Part shown: piece after piece, positions 5,898 to 14,169 of the stretch
Numbering within the stretch: position 1 is the stretch's first letter
How the letters are laid out: the number at the start of each line of letters is the position of its first letter
Origin: an uncultured Oscillospiraceae bacterium
GTDB taxonomy: Bacteria > Bacillota > Clostridia > Oscillospirales > Oscillospiraceae
Assembly (NCBI GenBank): GCA_910587785.1
Contig: CAJUOA010000060.1
Location: 1-20,655, forward strand
Direction: 5' to 3'
DNA: 20,655 bases
Notes under the pieces: generated by a model
The model's database searches: none
Told to the model about the DNA's origin: nothing
What the model saw: the letters and a program-made list of their open reading frames with translations, nothing else
Translations under genes and position numbers: made by a program

Positions 5898-5926
5898 TTG
5901 ACATTTTTTGAGGAAACCCCTATAAT
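5898..5926 (+). promoter_or_regulatory. Consensus sigma-A promoter of the DUF5986-ImmA unit
   Basis: TTGACA (5898-5903) and TATAAT (5921-5926), separated by exactly 17 bases, form a perfect housekeeping promoter 28 bases before the ATG at 5955. Such a strong promoter implies either constant high expression or repression by the XRE protein encoded in the unit. Confidence 0.88.
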
Positions 5927-5954
5927 TAAGTCATCCAAAATAAGGAGGTGCTTT

Positions 5955-6716
5955 ATGCGCACCGATGACTTAGCATTTTCCCCTGAGTTAATCACCAAAA
6001 TAGTTCGATGCGTTGAGGATGCTGTTGGAGACGATATTCTCGCTGATATCCGGCATCACGACCTTCGAACTACAAACAGCGTTCCATCGAGAATTTGGGA
6101 TTTCTTGAACTCTAATCTCATCAAAACACTGGAAACCGAGGATTGCACAATTGCGGAAGCGCATAGAGGACCTTGGCAGATGCTTGTCATCTTTGAGAAA
6201 ACTACCCAGTATATCTTTACTTTCATGCGCGAGAAAAGATTTGCGGAACTTCGTAGGCTACAACGTCGTCGAACACATATGCATTACCTTGATATGATGA
6301 CAAAGCAGTTCAATAAAGACCTTTTGGCAGAAGAGCAGCAACTTGTACTTTTTCCGCATACCTTTTCGGATGAAAACAAACTTGCAGAACAGATTCAGTC
6401 CCTCTTGCATGATTTGGGAGACGAGGTATCAATTGTACGAAACCATGTGCTAGTTTTATTTGAAACAAACGGATATCAGCTCACACATATCCGGGCAGTC
6501 ATGGTGACGCCCAGCCTTGATATTGCTCAAAACGCATCTCAAGACTGGTCGCAGTACATCTCATCCAATGTCAGTTCTGTTGTCGAAAAGGTTGCTCACC
6601 CGAATGCACCTGGGAACCAGCCAAATAGAGGTCTTAAGCTGAAAGCAAAAGCTATCGAAAGGAAAAAGAACAAACCACAAAAGAAAAATATCCAAGCGGC
6701 TGAGAAGGAAAGTTAA
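5955..6716 (+). CDS. DUF5986-like protein, first gene of a putative two-gene defence/TA unit
   Basis: This 253-residue protein starts MRTDDLAFSPELITKIV. I recall the family as DUF5986, found beside XRE-ImmA/IrrE genes; the name is from memory and not verified. What can be seen is a predicted alpha/beta N-terminal part, an Arg-rich central stretch ('RFAELRRLQRRRTHMHYLD'), a middle domain (about 140-210), and a Lys-rich, probably disordered C-terminal tail ('KLKAKAIERKKNKPQKKN'). No catalytic motif stands out. AAGGAGGTG at 5942-5950 is an excellent ribosome-binding site. It lies 23 bases before the metallopeptidase gene, in the same direction and under one strong promoter. The layout suggests an effector or toxin-like partner of the ImmA/IrrE protein, possibly like the RosmerTA defence pair. 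That function is inference. Confidence 0.65.
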   Translation: MRTDDLAFSPELITKIVRCVEDAVGDDILADIRHHDLRTTNSVPSRIWDFLNSNLIKTLETEDCTIAEAHRGPWQMLVIFEKTTQYIFTFMREKRFAELRRLQRRRTHMHYLDMMTKQFNKDLLAEEQQLVLFPHTFSDENKLAEQIQSLLHDLGDEVSIVRNHVLVLFETNGYQLTHIRAVMVTPSLDIAQNASQDWSQYISSNVSSVVEKVAHPNAPGNQPNRGLKLKAKAIERKKNKPQKKNIQAAEKES

Positions 6717-6739
6717 TCTGATGAATAGGAGCGCCCTGT

Positions 6740-7900
6740 ATGAAACCCCAGTTTAATGGAGAACGATTGAAAAAAGCGAGACTATATAGAGGGTTGACTG
6801 TGGCTGAATTGGCAGAGCAGGTAGGCTGTCAGCGTCAGACCCTATCAATGTATGAAATTTCCAAGAGCCAGCCAGCTGACTCAAAGATTGTAGCACAAAT
6901 TTCGCAAATATTGGATTTTCCAATCACTTTCTTTTACGAACACTCGAATATGGCTCCAATAAGTACAGTTTATTTCCGCTCTCTGCTTACAACGAGCAAA
7001 AAATATCGTAATGAGCAGATTATAAAAATGGAGTTTTTATCACAAATATATACGCTACTCCAAGATTATATCGAATTTCCTCGGTACCAGCCACTTTACT
7101 TGCCAAAGGGTACGACATCAGAAGAGGCTGCGTATGCGCTGAGAGATGCTTGGGGACTTGGTAATGGGCCGATAGAAAATCTGATTTCTGTCGTTGAACA
7201 GCACGGAATCCTAGTGACATCTTTTGGAACAAATACCGACGATGTTGATGCATTCAGTGAGCTCGTAGATATTGGTGATACTCCGACCTTTCTAATTGCA
7301 TATTCTAACAACAAGACCTCAGCGGCACGTATTCATTTTGATATCGCTCATGAACTGGGACATATTTGCCTTCATGAATGGAGTGACGATCTTGAAGGCG
7401 TTACTAAAGAGGAATTTAAAAAGAGAGAATGCGAAGCAAACGAGTTCGCATCTGCATTTTTGCTTCCGGAGTGTTCTTTTAGGCAAGATGCCTTGGCTTG
7501 TCCATCTGGCCCTAAAGCAATCACATATTATAAACAGCTAAAACGAAAATGGCGAGTTTCTATTGCTGCGATGCTCCGCAGGGCAAAGGATTTGGGATTC
7601 ATGACCTTAGATGAATATCAAATGCTTATCAAGATTATGCAAAAAAGAGGGCAGCGCAAAGAAGAACCTTTAGATGATGTACTAATCACAGCAGGTCCGG
7701 CGCTTTTGAAAGCATCGGTGATCATGCTCTTGCAGGAAAATGTTTTTACCCCTAAAGAATTTATGAATGAGTTATCAGCCACTTATAATCTTAGCATAAA
7801 TCCCCAAGAAATCGAGTATCTGCTGGATTTACCAACTGGGACTCTAATCCCGCCCAAAGTAATCGATTTCTCAACCTTGCAGATAAAACAGGGCAAATAG
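6740..7900 (+). CDS. XRE-family regulator fused to ImmA/IrrE (COG2856) metallopeptidase
   Basis: This 386-residue protein has an N-terminal XRE/Cro helix-turn-helix (about 5-62: 'RLKKARLYRGLTVAELAEQV', 'QTLSMYEISKSQPAD'). A zinc metallopeptidase domain of the ImmA/IrrE type follows, with HELGH at 204-208 ('FDIAHELGHICLHEW') and the downstream acidic ligand region 'RECEANEFASAFLLPE'. The C-terminal helical part (about 300-386) is less conserved. ImmA in ICEBs1 cleaves the repressor ImmR, and IrrE/PprI in Deinococcus cleaves DdrO. XRE fusions often pair with a neighbour gene as antitoxin-like or defence regulators. Here it would plausibly repress the promoter at 5898-5926 and control the partner encoded just upstream. 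The gene is AT-rich compared with the backbone. It ends 5 bases before a truncated Rpn gene, marking the edge of an insertion. Confidence 0.88.
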   Translation: MKPQFNGERLKKARLYRGLTVAELAEQVGCQRQTLSMYEISKSQPADSKIVAQISQILDFPITFFYEHSNMAPISTVYFRSLLTTSKKYRNEQIIKMEFLSQIYTLLQDYIEFPRYQPLYLPKGTTSEEAAYALRDAWGLGNGPIENLISVVEQHGILVTSFGTNTDDVDAFSELVDIGDTPTFLIAYSNNKTSAARIHFDIAHELGHICLHEWSDDLEGVTKEEFKKRECEANEFASAFLLPECSFRQDALACPSGPKAITYYKQLKRKWRVSIAAMLRRAKDLGFMTLDEYQMLIKIMQKRGQRKEEPLDDVLITAGPALLKASVIMLLQENVFTPKEFMNELSATYNLSINPQEIEYLLDLPTGTLIPPKVIDFSTLQIKQGK

Positions 7901-7905
7901 TCTAG

Positions 7906-8286
7906 GAATATGAAGACGGGTCTCATGTAATTTTCCTGAACAGCCGGTATAAGATTGGGAACGCAGGATTGGCCATCAAAGAATATTTGGACTATATCCG
8001 CACGAACGATGACAGCAGAGGATATACGACGAAGCTGCTTCAAAAGACTGTTGGAAAAGTCCAGGAGGTACGCAGTGATGACAAGATGGAGGTGTCGTAT
8101 ATGATGTGGCAGTTGAAGTTCCAGGATGCCCGAGAGGAGGGCCGGGTCGAGGGCCGAGCCGAGGGCATCATTTTGTCCATTCAGAATTTGATGAAGCGCA
8201 TGAACCTGTCTGCGGAGCAGGCAATGGAAGCCATCGGCGTATCGAAAGAGGAACAGCCCCAGTATCTGGAGATGCTGAAGCAGTAG
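7906..8286 (+). pseudogene. 5'-truncated Rpn/PD-(D/E)XK transposase-family gene
   Basis: An open frame from 7906 (after a TAG at 7903) reads EYEDGSHVIFLNSRYKIGN and continues to 'MEVSYMMWQLKFQDAREEG', with the 'EGRVEGRAEG' charged repeat and C-terminal helices 'MNLSAEQAMEAIGVSKEE'. This is the C-terminal part of the Rpn family of recombination-promoting nucleases/putative transposases, whose usual length is near 300 residues. The nuclease domain and the natural start are missing. A TTG at 7969 could give a 105-residue product, but no good ribosome-binding site precedes it. The break coincides with the end of the ImmA/IrrE gene, so the upstream module probably replaced the 5' part. Confidence 0.75.
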
Positions 8287-8296
8287 GGAAGGACTT

Positions 8297-9136
8297 ATGT
8301 TTCACCCATTTCAAAAACCAGCTCACGACAAAAGCGTTTCTGAAACTGCTTTTTCCTGCGTTCGGGACGGGCTGACCATCCGGGGAACGGAATATCGTCC
8401 CGCGGGCACCTGCCTGCCTGCGGCAATTGTCAGCCACGGGTTCATGGCTGACCAAAACAGCGTCCGCCACTACGCACAGCGGCTTGCGGAGATCGGCTAT
8501 GCCGCCTACTGCTTCGATTTCAACGGCGGGAGCGTCACAAATAGCAAGAGCGACGGGAAAACCACAGAAATGTCTGTGCTGACTGAAGCGGCGGATCTGG
8601 AAGCGTTGATGGACCATGTGGTCCGGTTACCATATATCAGCCAAACGGGAATCTTTCTGATGGGATGCAGTCAGGGCGGTTTTGTCTCCGCGCTGACTGC
8701 GGCCAAGCGGGGAGATATGGTGTCCCGCCTCGCTCTCTTTTATCCGGCGCTCTGCATCCCGGATGATGCCCGGGCTGGAAAGATGATGTTCGCAAGATTT
8801 GATCCCCACAACATCCCGGAAACCGTCAACTGCGGGCCGATGAAATTGGGGCGGAGGTATGTGACCGACGTGCTGGACATGGACCCGTTTGCGGAGATCG
8901 TCCCCTACCCAGGGCCGGTGCTGATCGTCCACGGGACCCGGGACCACATCGTCCATCCGAACTACGCATACCGGGCCTATGAAGCGTACCGTAACAGAAG
9001 CGGAGCAGGCGCGTCGGTCTGCCTGGAGATGATCGAAGGCGGCGGGCACGGATTTTCAGGAGGCCATGACAAGCGTGCGATAGAGAAGCTGGTGCAGTTT
9101 GCAAAAGAGGAAGGATCACCGCAAAAATTCCAGTAG
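8297..9136 (+). CDS. Alpha/beta hydrolase (esterase/acylhydrolase-like)
   Basis: This 279-residue serine hydrolase has the oxyanion motif 'VSHGFMADQN' near residue 49 and the nucleophile elbow G-C-S125-Q-G-G. Asp216 ('HGTRDHIVHP') and His251 ('GGGHGFSG') complete the catalytic triad. The closest general group seems to be the cinnamoyl/feruloyl-esterase-like DLH or BAAT-type hydrolases; the substrate cannot be told from sequence. There is no signal peptide, so it is cytoplasmic. GGAAGG at 8287-8292 supports the ATG at 8297. It lies just after the Rpn relic and 45 bases before the SDR gene in the same direction, so the two probably form a small metabolic or detoxification operon carried as cargo. 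Confidence 0.85.
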   Translation: MFHPFQKPAHDKSVSETAFSCVRDGLTIRGTEYRPAGTCLPAAIVSHGFMADQNSVRHYAQRLAEIGYAAYCFDFNGGSVTNSKSDGKTTEMSVLTEAADLEALMDHVVRLPYISQTGIFLMGCSQGGFVSALTAAKRGDMVSRLALFYPALCIPDDARAGKMMFARFDPHNIPETVNCGPMKLGRRYVTDVLDMDPFAEIVPYPGPVLIVHGTRDHIVHPNYAYRAYEAYRNRSGAGASVCLEMIEGGGHGFSGGHDKRAIEKLVQFAKEEGSPQKFQ

Positions 9137-9181
9137 CCCCCGCGCCTTTTCTCCATATGATGGAGATGGAGGTGTCAAGCT

Positions 9182-10081
9182 ATGGAGTATAACAGAAACT
9201 ATGGGTACCTCACGGACTGCCGGGAGGTACCCATCACCTTTCCGCCCCAGCATCAGGATCACCAGCCGGGGCTGGAGTACATCATGAGACCGCGTCCGGC
9301 GTCGGAGTGCGGGAAAGCCTGCCGGAAGCTGGAGGGCAAGGCGGCGCTGATCACCGGCGGGGACAGCGGCATCGGACGGGCGGTGGCATATGACTTTGCG
9401 AAGCAGGGCGCGGACGTGGCCATCGCCTACTACGACGAAGACCAAGACGCGAAGGAGACTGCCGACCGCGTACAGCAGTTGGGCGGACGCTGTCTGCTTC
9501 TGCGGGGCGACCTGAAGGACCCGGCATTCGCAAAATACTGTGTGGACAAGACACTTTCGTGTTTTGGAAAGCTGGATATTCTGGTCAACAACCACGCCAT
9601 GCAGTTTATCCGGCGGAGCATCCTCGACATTTCCAACGAACAGCTTACGTTTATCTTCCAGAACAATGTGTTCTCGTTTTTTTACCTGATCCAGGCGGCA
9701 CTGCCGCACATGAAGCGGGGGAGCTGTATCATCAACACCACCTCGGTGACAGCCTACCAGGGGAACAAGGACCTGATCGACTACAGCGCCACCAAGGGCG
9801 CGATCGTCGCGTTGACCCGCTCCCTTGCGCTGTCGCTGGTGGAGCAGGGGATACGGGTCAACGCCGTGGCTCCCGGCCCTATCTGGACGCCGCTGATCCC
9901 GGCGTCTTTCTCAGCGGAAGAAGTGAAGACTTTCGGCGCAAAGACCAGTGAGGTCCCCATGAAGCGGGCAGGACAGCCCTGCGAAGTGTCGCCCTGTTAT
10001 GTGTTTTTGGCCTCGGACGATGCGAGCTATATGACGGGGCAGGTACTCCATCCTGACGGCGGGACCATCGTAGGCTCATAA
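9182..10081 (+). CDS. SDR-family NAD(P)-dependent oxidoreductase (YghA/GSP39-like)
   Basis: This 299-residue short-chain dehydrogenase has a roughly 50-residue N-terminal extension typical of the general-stress YghA/YhdF group. The cofactor motif TGGDSGIG is at 58-65, NNHA at 136-139 (usually NNAA or NNAG), and the catalytic Ser188, Tyr201 and Lys205 sit in 'TTSVTAYQGN' and 'YSATKGA'. 'RVNAVAPGPIWTPL' and the C-terminal 'MTGQVLHPDGG' are standard family features. It would reduce or oxidise an alcohol/carbonyl substrate with NAD(P)H in the cytoplasm; the substrate is unknown. GGAGG at 9168-9172 is well placed. It is probably co-transcribed with the hydrolase upstream and is followed by a strong terminator. 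Confidence 0.92.
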   Translation: MEYNRNYGYLTDCREVPITFPPQHQDHQPGLEYIMRPRPASECGKACRKLEGKAALITGGDSGIGRAVAYDFAKQGADVAIAYYDEDQDAKETADRVQQLGGRCLLLRGDLKDPAFAKYCVDKTLSCFGKLDILVNNHAMQFIRRSILDISNEQLTFIFQNNVFSFFYLIQAALPHMKRGSCIINTTSVTAYQGNKDLIDYSATKGAIVALTRSLALSLVEQGIRVNAVAPGPIWTPLIPASFSAEEVKTFGAKTSEVPMKRAGQPCEVSPCYVFLASDDASYMTGQVLHPDGGTIVGS

Positions 10082-10087
10082 AATGCG

Positions 10088-10130
10088 AAGCGGAAGCTCT
10101 CCATCATTGGAGGAGCTTCCGCTTTATTTG
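10088..10130. terminator. Terminator between the SDR gene and dinB
   Basis: A perfect 12-bp stem pairs AAGCGGAAGCTC (10088-10099) with GAGCTTCCGCTT (10113-10124), and an inner TCCA/TGGA extends it. TATTTGC follows. It sits between convergent genes and may act in both directions. Confidence 0.85.
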
Positions 10131-10141
10131 CATCCGCCTGC

Positions 10142-11389
10142 TCAAAGCGTTCCCAGGACCCCCACAGGATGGATAGTATGTTCCCCACGGGCGTCCAAAT
10201 CGAGTGCAGGGTCAAGTAGCGTGACCGCTCTGCGGATGCTGAAGTAGCCATACTTCGCCCGTATCTGGTCTATCGTCCGATCAAGGTCAGCCCTTCTCTG
10301 TATTTTGCGTTCCTCTGGAAACATGGATAACTGGACCATCTCATCCGCTGGCGCAAGGCCGCTAACTTTTACAGAGAGGCTTCGGACGGGCTGTCCGTTG
10401 TTATGACTGCGCCGAAAGACATCCATCGCGGCTTCCCAGATCGTCGAAGTGCTGTCCGTAGGGCGCGGCAACTTGAGCTGACGGTCAAAAGACAGCAGAT
10501 CATTGGTACGAATCCCCACAGTCACAGTGGTACAGACGCATCTCTGCTCCCGCAGCCGCGCCCCAACGCTTTCGCACAGCGCCAGCAGAGTGATCTTGAC
10601 ATCCTCCTCGCTGACAAGGTCTCGGGGAGCCGTCGTGCTGTTGCCGATGCTCTTCATAGGCGGAGCGGCGTAGTACCGCCGGACGCCGGATCGGTCCTGC
10701 CCGTTGGCAAAGCGGTGGAGCATGAGCCCATTTTTACCCAGAAGGGAGTAGAGGAAGCCCGTGTCCGCCTGAGCCAGTGCGCCAATCGTATGGATGCCGA
10801 ACTGCGCCAGCTTCCGTGTGGTGGCAGGGCCGACATAGAGCAGGTCACTGACCGGCAGCCGCCAGGCCGTTTCCCGAAAGTTTTCCGGCGTAATGACAGA
10901 AGTCGCGTCCGGCTTTTTCATGTCAGAGCCCAGTTTTGCGAACACCTTATTATAGGACACACCTACCGACACCGTCAGCCCCAGTTCTCGCCGAATGCGG
11001 GCGCGGATATCATCCGCAATGGCGATTCCATCCCCGAACAATCCGGTGGAACCTGTGACATCCAGCCAGCACTCATCCAGGCCGAATGCCTCCACCTGGT
11101 CGGTATAGCTGATGTAAATGTCCCTTGCAAGAGCAGAGAAATGGAGATACCGCTCATAGTGCGCGGGGACGCAGACCAAATCCGGGCACTGCTGTCGAGC
11201 CTCCCAGAGGACCTGTCCAGTGTGGATGCCGAAACGTTTGGCCAGGTCGTTTTTAGCCAGAACAATGCCATGCCGGGCCTCTTCATCACCGGCTACTACT
11301 ACCGGCTTGTTTTGCAAGGCGGGATCATACAAAATCTCCACACTTGCATAAAAGTTGTTCATATCAGAATGCAGGATGATCGGTTCCAT
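10142..11389 (-). CDS. dinB: Y-family DNA polymerase IV/V-like (DinB/UmuC)
   Basis: This 415-residue translesion polymerase has the palm residues Asp9 ('HSDMNNFYASVE') and Asp105-Glu106 ('AFGLDECWLDV'), 'SVGVSYNKVFAKLGSDMKKP' of the fingers/palm, the helix-hairpin-helix thumb ('LLYVGPATTRKLAQFGIHTIG'), and a little-finger domain with the clamp-binding sequence QLSMF near residue 358. Such genes on gut Firmicutes elements are thought to support damage tolerance and mutagenesis, and the complete active site and clamp motif imply an active enzyme. It is the only gene on the minus strand in the right part of the window and diverges from the 11466 gene, with 76 bases between the two starts. No strong ribosome-binding site or LexA-like box is evident before its ATG. 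Confidence 0.93.
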   Translation of the reverse strand: MEPIILHSDMNNFYASVEILYDPALQNKPVVVAGDEEARHGIVLAKNDLAKRFGIHTGQVLWEARQQCPDLVCVPAHYERYLHFSALARDIYISYTDQVEAFGLDECWLDVTGSTGLFGDGIAIADDIRARIRRELGLTVSVGVSYNKVFAKLGSDMKKPDATSVITPENFRETAWRLPVSDLLYVGPATTRKLAQFGIHTIGALAQADTGFLYSLLGKNGLMLHRFANGQDRSGVRRYYAAPPMKSIGNSTTAPRDLVSEEDVKITLLALCESVGARLREQRCVCTTVTVGIRTNDLLSFDRQLKLPRPTDSTSTIWEAAMDVFRRSHNNGQPVRSLSVKVSGLAPADEMVQLSMFPEERKIQRRADLDRTIDQIRAKYGYFSIRRAVTLLDPALDLDARGEHTIHPVGVLGTL

Positions 11390-11465
11390 ACGCCCAGTGT
11401 GTGCATATGGAGACGAGATGATTCAATTTATTTTCCATCAAAAATCGGGAAAGGAGGAGGACGAT

Positions 11466-12155
11466 ATGACGGAATTTCAAGCAAAATACCTGGTCGAGGC
11501 CAGCCGGCGGCTGCACCGTGAGGGGTTCGCAGTCTGGCCGGAATACAAGGGCCTGGTGCCCATAGAGAAGGGAATCCACCAATTTTGCCATATCAACATG
11601 CATGGCGGGATGCTCTACGATCAGGACTATGTGCGGAGGAACGGCCTGGAGGAGGCTCTCGAGCGGGTGCGGTGCATCACGGCTGAGACTCTGACATACA
11701 TGAAGCAGATGGCGTTAGCACCTCGTCTGGTGGCAGACGGCCTGACAGGCGATTACCGCTTGCTGGCAGAGTTCGGCGATGTAGTGCTGGCGGGGCATGA
11801 GCGTGCAGGTGGTTACGGTGTGGAATTTATCACATGGGAGCGCATCCAGGAGGGTACCAGACTGTGGCAGGGGCACTACTATGACAACGACTATGCCGCC
11901 GCTAAACAGGACTTCGCCGTCCGCTCCGGTCTGCTGCCCCCCAAACTGCTCTTCACACAGGAGCAGCTTGCGGTGATCTTTGACGCCGCGCAGAATATGA
12001 CCACTCTTGGGCTCGTCTCCAACCCGGAGCAGGAGAAGCTGCTGGAGCAGATCATGGAACAGGTCGAGGAGGTGGTCCCACAGGTGATCGACCTTGCAAA
12101 CGAGTTGACGCAAAGTCCCAAACAGCAGGAGCCGGGAGAAATGCAGCTATATTGA
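11466..12155 (+). CDS. Element-associated protein of unknown function
   Basis: This 229-residue protein starts MTEFQAKYLVEASRRLHREG and ends QEPGEMQLY. I do not recognise a named domain. It has a mixed middle region with many aromatics ('GGYGVEFITWERIQEG', 'LWQGHYYDNDYAAAK') and a C-terminal helical part ('EQEKLLEQIMEQVEEVVPQV') that could be a short coiled coil. AAAGGAGGAGG (11449-11459) gives a strong ribosome-binding site for the ATG at 11466. The longer frame from 11355 would overlap dinB and is rejected. It is the first gene of the long rightward series and is followed by a strong terminator, so it may be transcribed separately. Confidence 0.75.
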   Translation: MTEFQAKYLVEASRRLHREGFAVWPEYKGLVPIEKGIHQFCHINMHGGMLYDQDYVRRNGLEEALERVRCITAETLTYMKQMALAPRLVADGLTGDYRLLAEFGDVVLAGHERAGGYGVEFITWERIQEGTRLWQGHYYDNDYAAAKQDFAVRSGLLPPKLLFTQEQLAVIFDAAQNMTTLGLVSNPEQEKLLEQIMEQVEEVVPQVIDLANELTQSPKQQEPGEMQLY

Positions 12156-12180
12156 ACAAATAGTGATACGATAGAACCAG

Positions 12181-12226
12181 AAAAGGGGCCTATGACCGCC
12201 AAAACGGCGGAAATAGGCCCCTTTTT
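12181..12226 (+). terminator. Strong intrinsic terminator
   Basis: A 13-bp stem pairs AAAAGGGGCCTAT (12181-12193) with ATAGGCCCCTTTT (12213-12225), and an inner CCGCC/GGCGG hairpin sits inside it. It ends in a T run. It ends the 11466 gene transcript and lies 26 bases before the next ATG, so it could also attenuate entry into the downstream series. Confidence 0.88.
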
Positions 12227-12251
12227 CTGCTTGTTGAGAAAGGAACATGAA

Positions 12252-12941
12252 ATGGGAAAGTATTTTGTACGAGGGACACCTCTGGCGGAGCTGGAGCGGC
12301 AGATGATGATGGTGCCGAACTTCACTCCTCGCAGTAGTAGTAGCGCGGTCCTCTGCCACTACCGCCCCACCGCAGCAGACATGGACTGCCGCAACTGCCT
12401 CCAGTACCGCCGCCGGAGCTGCCGCAGTCTGAGCTGCCTTTACCTCTCCGAGCGGCTGGAGGCCGGGGTGGTGAGGATGGACGAGCTGATCGTCGAGACA
12501 GTCCGGCCCTGGAAGCATCTTCCTCTGAGACAGCGGGCCGTGGGGCTTGCCTGCCGGGAGGAGCGCTTCCATTTTGAGGGACAGCTCCACATCATGCGCA
12601 TGGCAGAGATGACCAAGGTTGAGGCGGACTATGTCAACAGCCGCTGGTTGGCCACGGTGTACCTGCTCTCCGCCCACGCCGAGCTCTGGAGGAAGACCCT
12701 CTTTGCCGTCAGGCCGGACCAGATCGACTTTGCCCTCGTCCGTTTGGGCGAAAGCACCGTCCAGGAGTATGTCCTCTACCGCGCGGCAAAGGGCATCTGT
12801 ACCGGAACATTGGGCGCGACCTCGGAGGAGCTGGCCGACCCGGAACTGGTCAACGATGAGACCCTGCTGCTGATCCTCAACGCGGCGGTCATCGCCCGGT
12901 ATGGGCCGGAGGTCATGAACGTCGGGAGGGCTCGGACATGA
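12252..12941 (+). CDS. Cys-rich element protein of unknown function
   Basis: This 229-residue protein starts MGKYFVRGTPLAELERQMM. A cysteine cluster near residues 34-60 ('CHYRPTAADMDCRNC', 'RSCRSLSCLYL') suggests a metal-binding site, probably zinc. After it comes a helical region with 'LPLRQRAVGLACREERFHFEG' and a C-terminal part without known motifs. AAAGGA just upstream supports the ATG at 12252; the longer frame from 12192 begins inside the terminator and is rejected. Its stop overlaps the start of the ArdA-like gene (ATGA), so the two are translationally coupled. I cannot assign a function. Confidence 0.75.
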   Translation: MGKYFVRGTPLAELERQMMMVPNFTPRSSSSAVLCHYRPTAADMDCRNCLQYRRRSCRSLSCLYLSERLEAGVVRMDELIVETVRPWKHLPLRQRAVGLACREERFHFEGQLHIMRMAEMTKVEADYVNSRWLATVYLLSAHAELWRKTLFAVRPDQIDFALVRLGESTVQEYVLYRAAKGICTGTLGATSEELADPELVNDETLLLILNAAVIARYGPEVMNVGRART

Positions 12942-14098
12942 TGATGGAAGCTGTGCTCACTTCTGATATCCACCCTGAGTACGGGGAGCTCACCATCCCC
13001 TTCCCCATCCCCGAAGAGGACTACGACCGAACGCTGGAACTGCTGGAGGAACTGGAAATCGGGGACGTTTTCGCTCAGGACTGCCGCGTCGTCAAGCTGG
13101 AATGCGAGTACCCTGTCCTGGACCGGCTGGAGGGCGCCACGGTCAACATAGACGAGTTGGACTACTTGGCCAAGCGTCTGGAGAGCTTCTGGAAAAGTGA
13201 AAAAGACCAGTTCCAAGCCATGGCCCACAAGCTCGACCTGACGGATATCCAAGGTTTTATCAATCTGACCTTCTGCTGTCAGGACACCACAGTAATCACG
13301 GATTTCTCTGAATTGGAGGAGGTCGGTCGGGAGCACTGCATCAAAAACGACGGCCTCACCGTGGATGAATATTACTCGATAGACGGCAGGGCAGAGGCAT
13401 TGAAGCTAATCCGCAGTGGGAACGGCACAGTCACGCCCTATGGTGTGGTCTACGATAGCGGGATGGAGCTGAAACCGCTCTACACTGGCCGGAATTTTCC
13501 GTCATACAACTGGAAAGTCCCTACGCTGGAGCTGGAGACCGCGCTGGGCGGAGAAACGGAGGGGCACTTCGACCTGCCCATGCCGGACCGGCGGCTCCAG
13601 CGTGAGATCGAGCGGGCCGGGCTGGACCGGCAGGACATCCCCCTCAAAGTAGAGCTGTCTGGACTGCGGGGAGCCGTAGCCGCCTTGGACCTGGACGGTC
13701 TGACTGTCGACGATCTCCCCGGGCTGAACCGGCTGTGCCGTGCCGTCGAGCCCATGACAGAGGAGGACCGGGAGAAGCTGGAAGCGGTGGTGAAATTTAC
13801 AGAAGCATCAGGCATCGACGCCCTCTGCCGGCTTGCGGAAAACCTGAATCTGTTCGACGTTATCCCCGAGGTGTTTACAGCGGAGGAATACGGCAGGTAT
13901 CTGATCCAAAAGTCCGGTAAATTCGCGTATGATCAAAAGCTGTGGGGTTTCTATGACTACCAGGGCTTCGGAGAAGACCGGGTGTGGCAGGAGGACGGTC
14001 ACTTTACGGAATGCGGCTATGTGGCATACCACGGGACAGAGCCGCTGGAGGAGTTGCTGGAGGCTCCTACGGAGGAGCAGGGGATGCAGATGCTGTAA
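12938..14098 (+). CDS. ArdA-like antirestriction protein, two ArdA-type repeats
   Basis: This 386-residue acidic protein is roughly twice the length of Tn916 ArdA (about 165 residues). The first unit contains 'CRVVKLECEYPVLDRLEG', 'INLTFCCQDTTVITD' and 'ELEEVGREHCI', ending near 'GTVTPYGVVYDSGME'. The second contains 'IPLKVELSGLRGAVAALD', 'LNRLCRAVEPM', 'LFDVIPEVFTAEEYGRYLI' and the end 'DYQGFGEDRVW...GHFTECGYVAYHG', which mirrors the C-terminus of known ArdA proteins. ArdA mimics B-form DNA and blocks type I restriction-modification enzymes, protecting incoming element DNA. GGGAGG at 12924-12929 supports the start, which overlaps the upstream stop by 4 bases. That all repeats act as DNA mimics is inference. 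Confidence 0.75.
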   Translation: MMMEAVLTSDIHPEYGELTIPFPIPEEDYDRTLELLEELEIGDVFAQDCRVVKLECEYPVLDRLEGATVNIDELDYLAKRLESFWKSEKDQFQAMAHKLDLTDIQGFINLTFCCQDTTVITDFSELEEVGREHCIKNDGLTVDEYYSIDGRAEALKLIRSGNGTVTPYGVVYDSGMELKPLYTGRNFPSYNWKVPTLELETALGGETEGHFDLPMPDRRLQREIERAGLDRQDIPLKVELSGLRGAVAALDLDGLTVDDLPGLNRLCRAVEPMTEEDREKLEAVVKFTEASGIDALCRLAENLNLFDVIPEVFTAEEYGRYLIQKSGKFAYDQKLWGFYDYQGFGEDRVWQEDGHFTECGYVAYHGTEPLEELLEAPTEEQGMQML

Positions 14099-14169
14099 AA
14101 TTTTAGTAGACTTTCGCAAAAAGTTGTGGTATTGGTTGTTGCTGCCAATAACAAGAAAGGATGAGATCA

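Noticed and set aside
10403..11521. A 372-codon plus-strand frame opposite dinB
   Set aside because: dinB on the other strand has full catalytic motifs; the plus-strand product has no recognisable domain.
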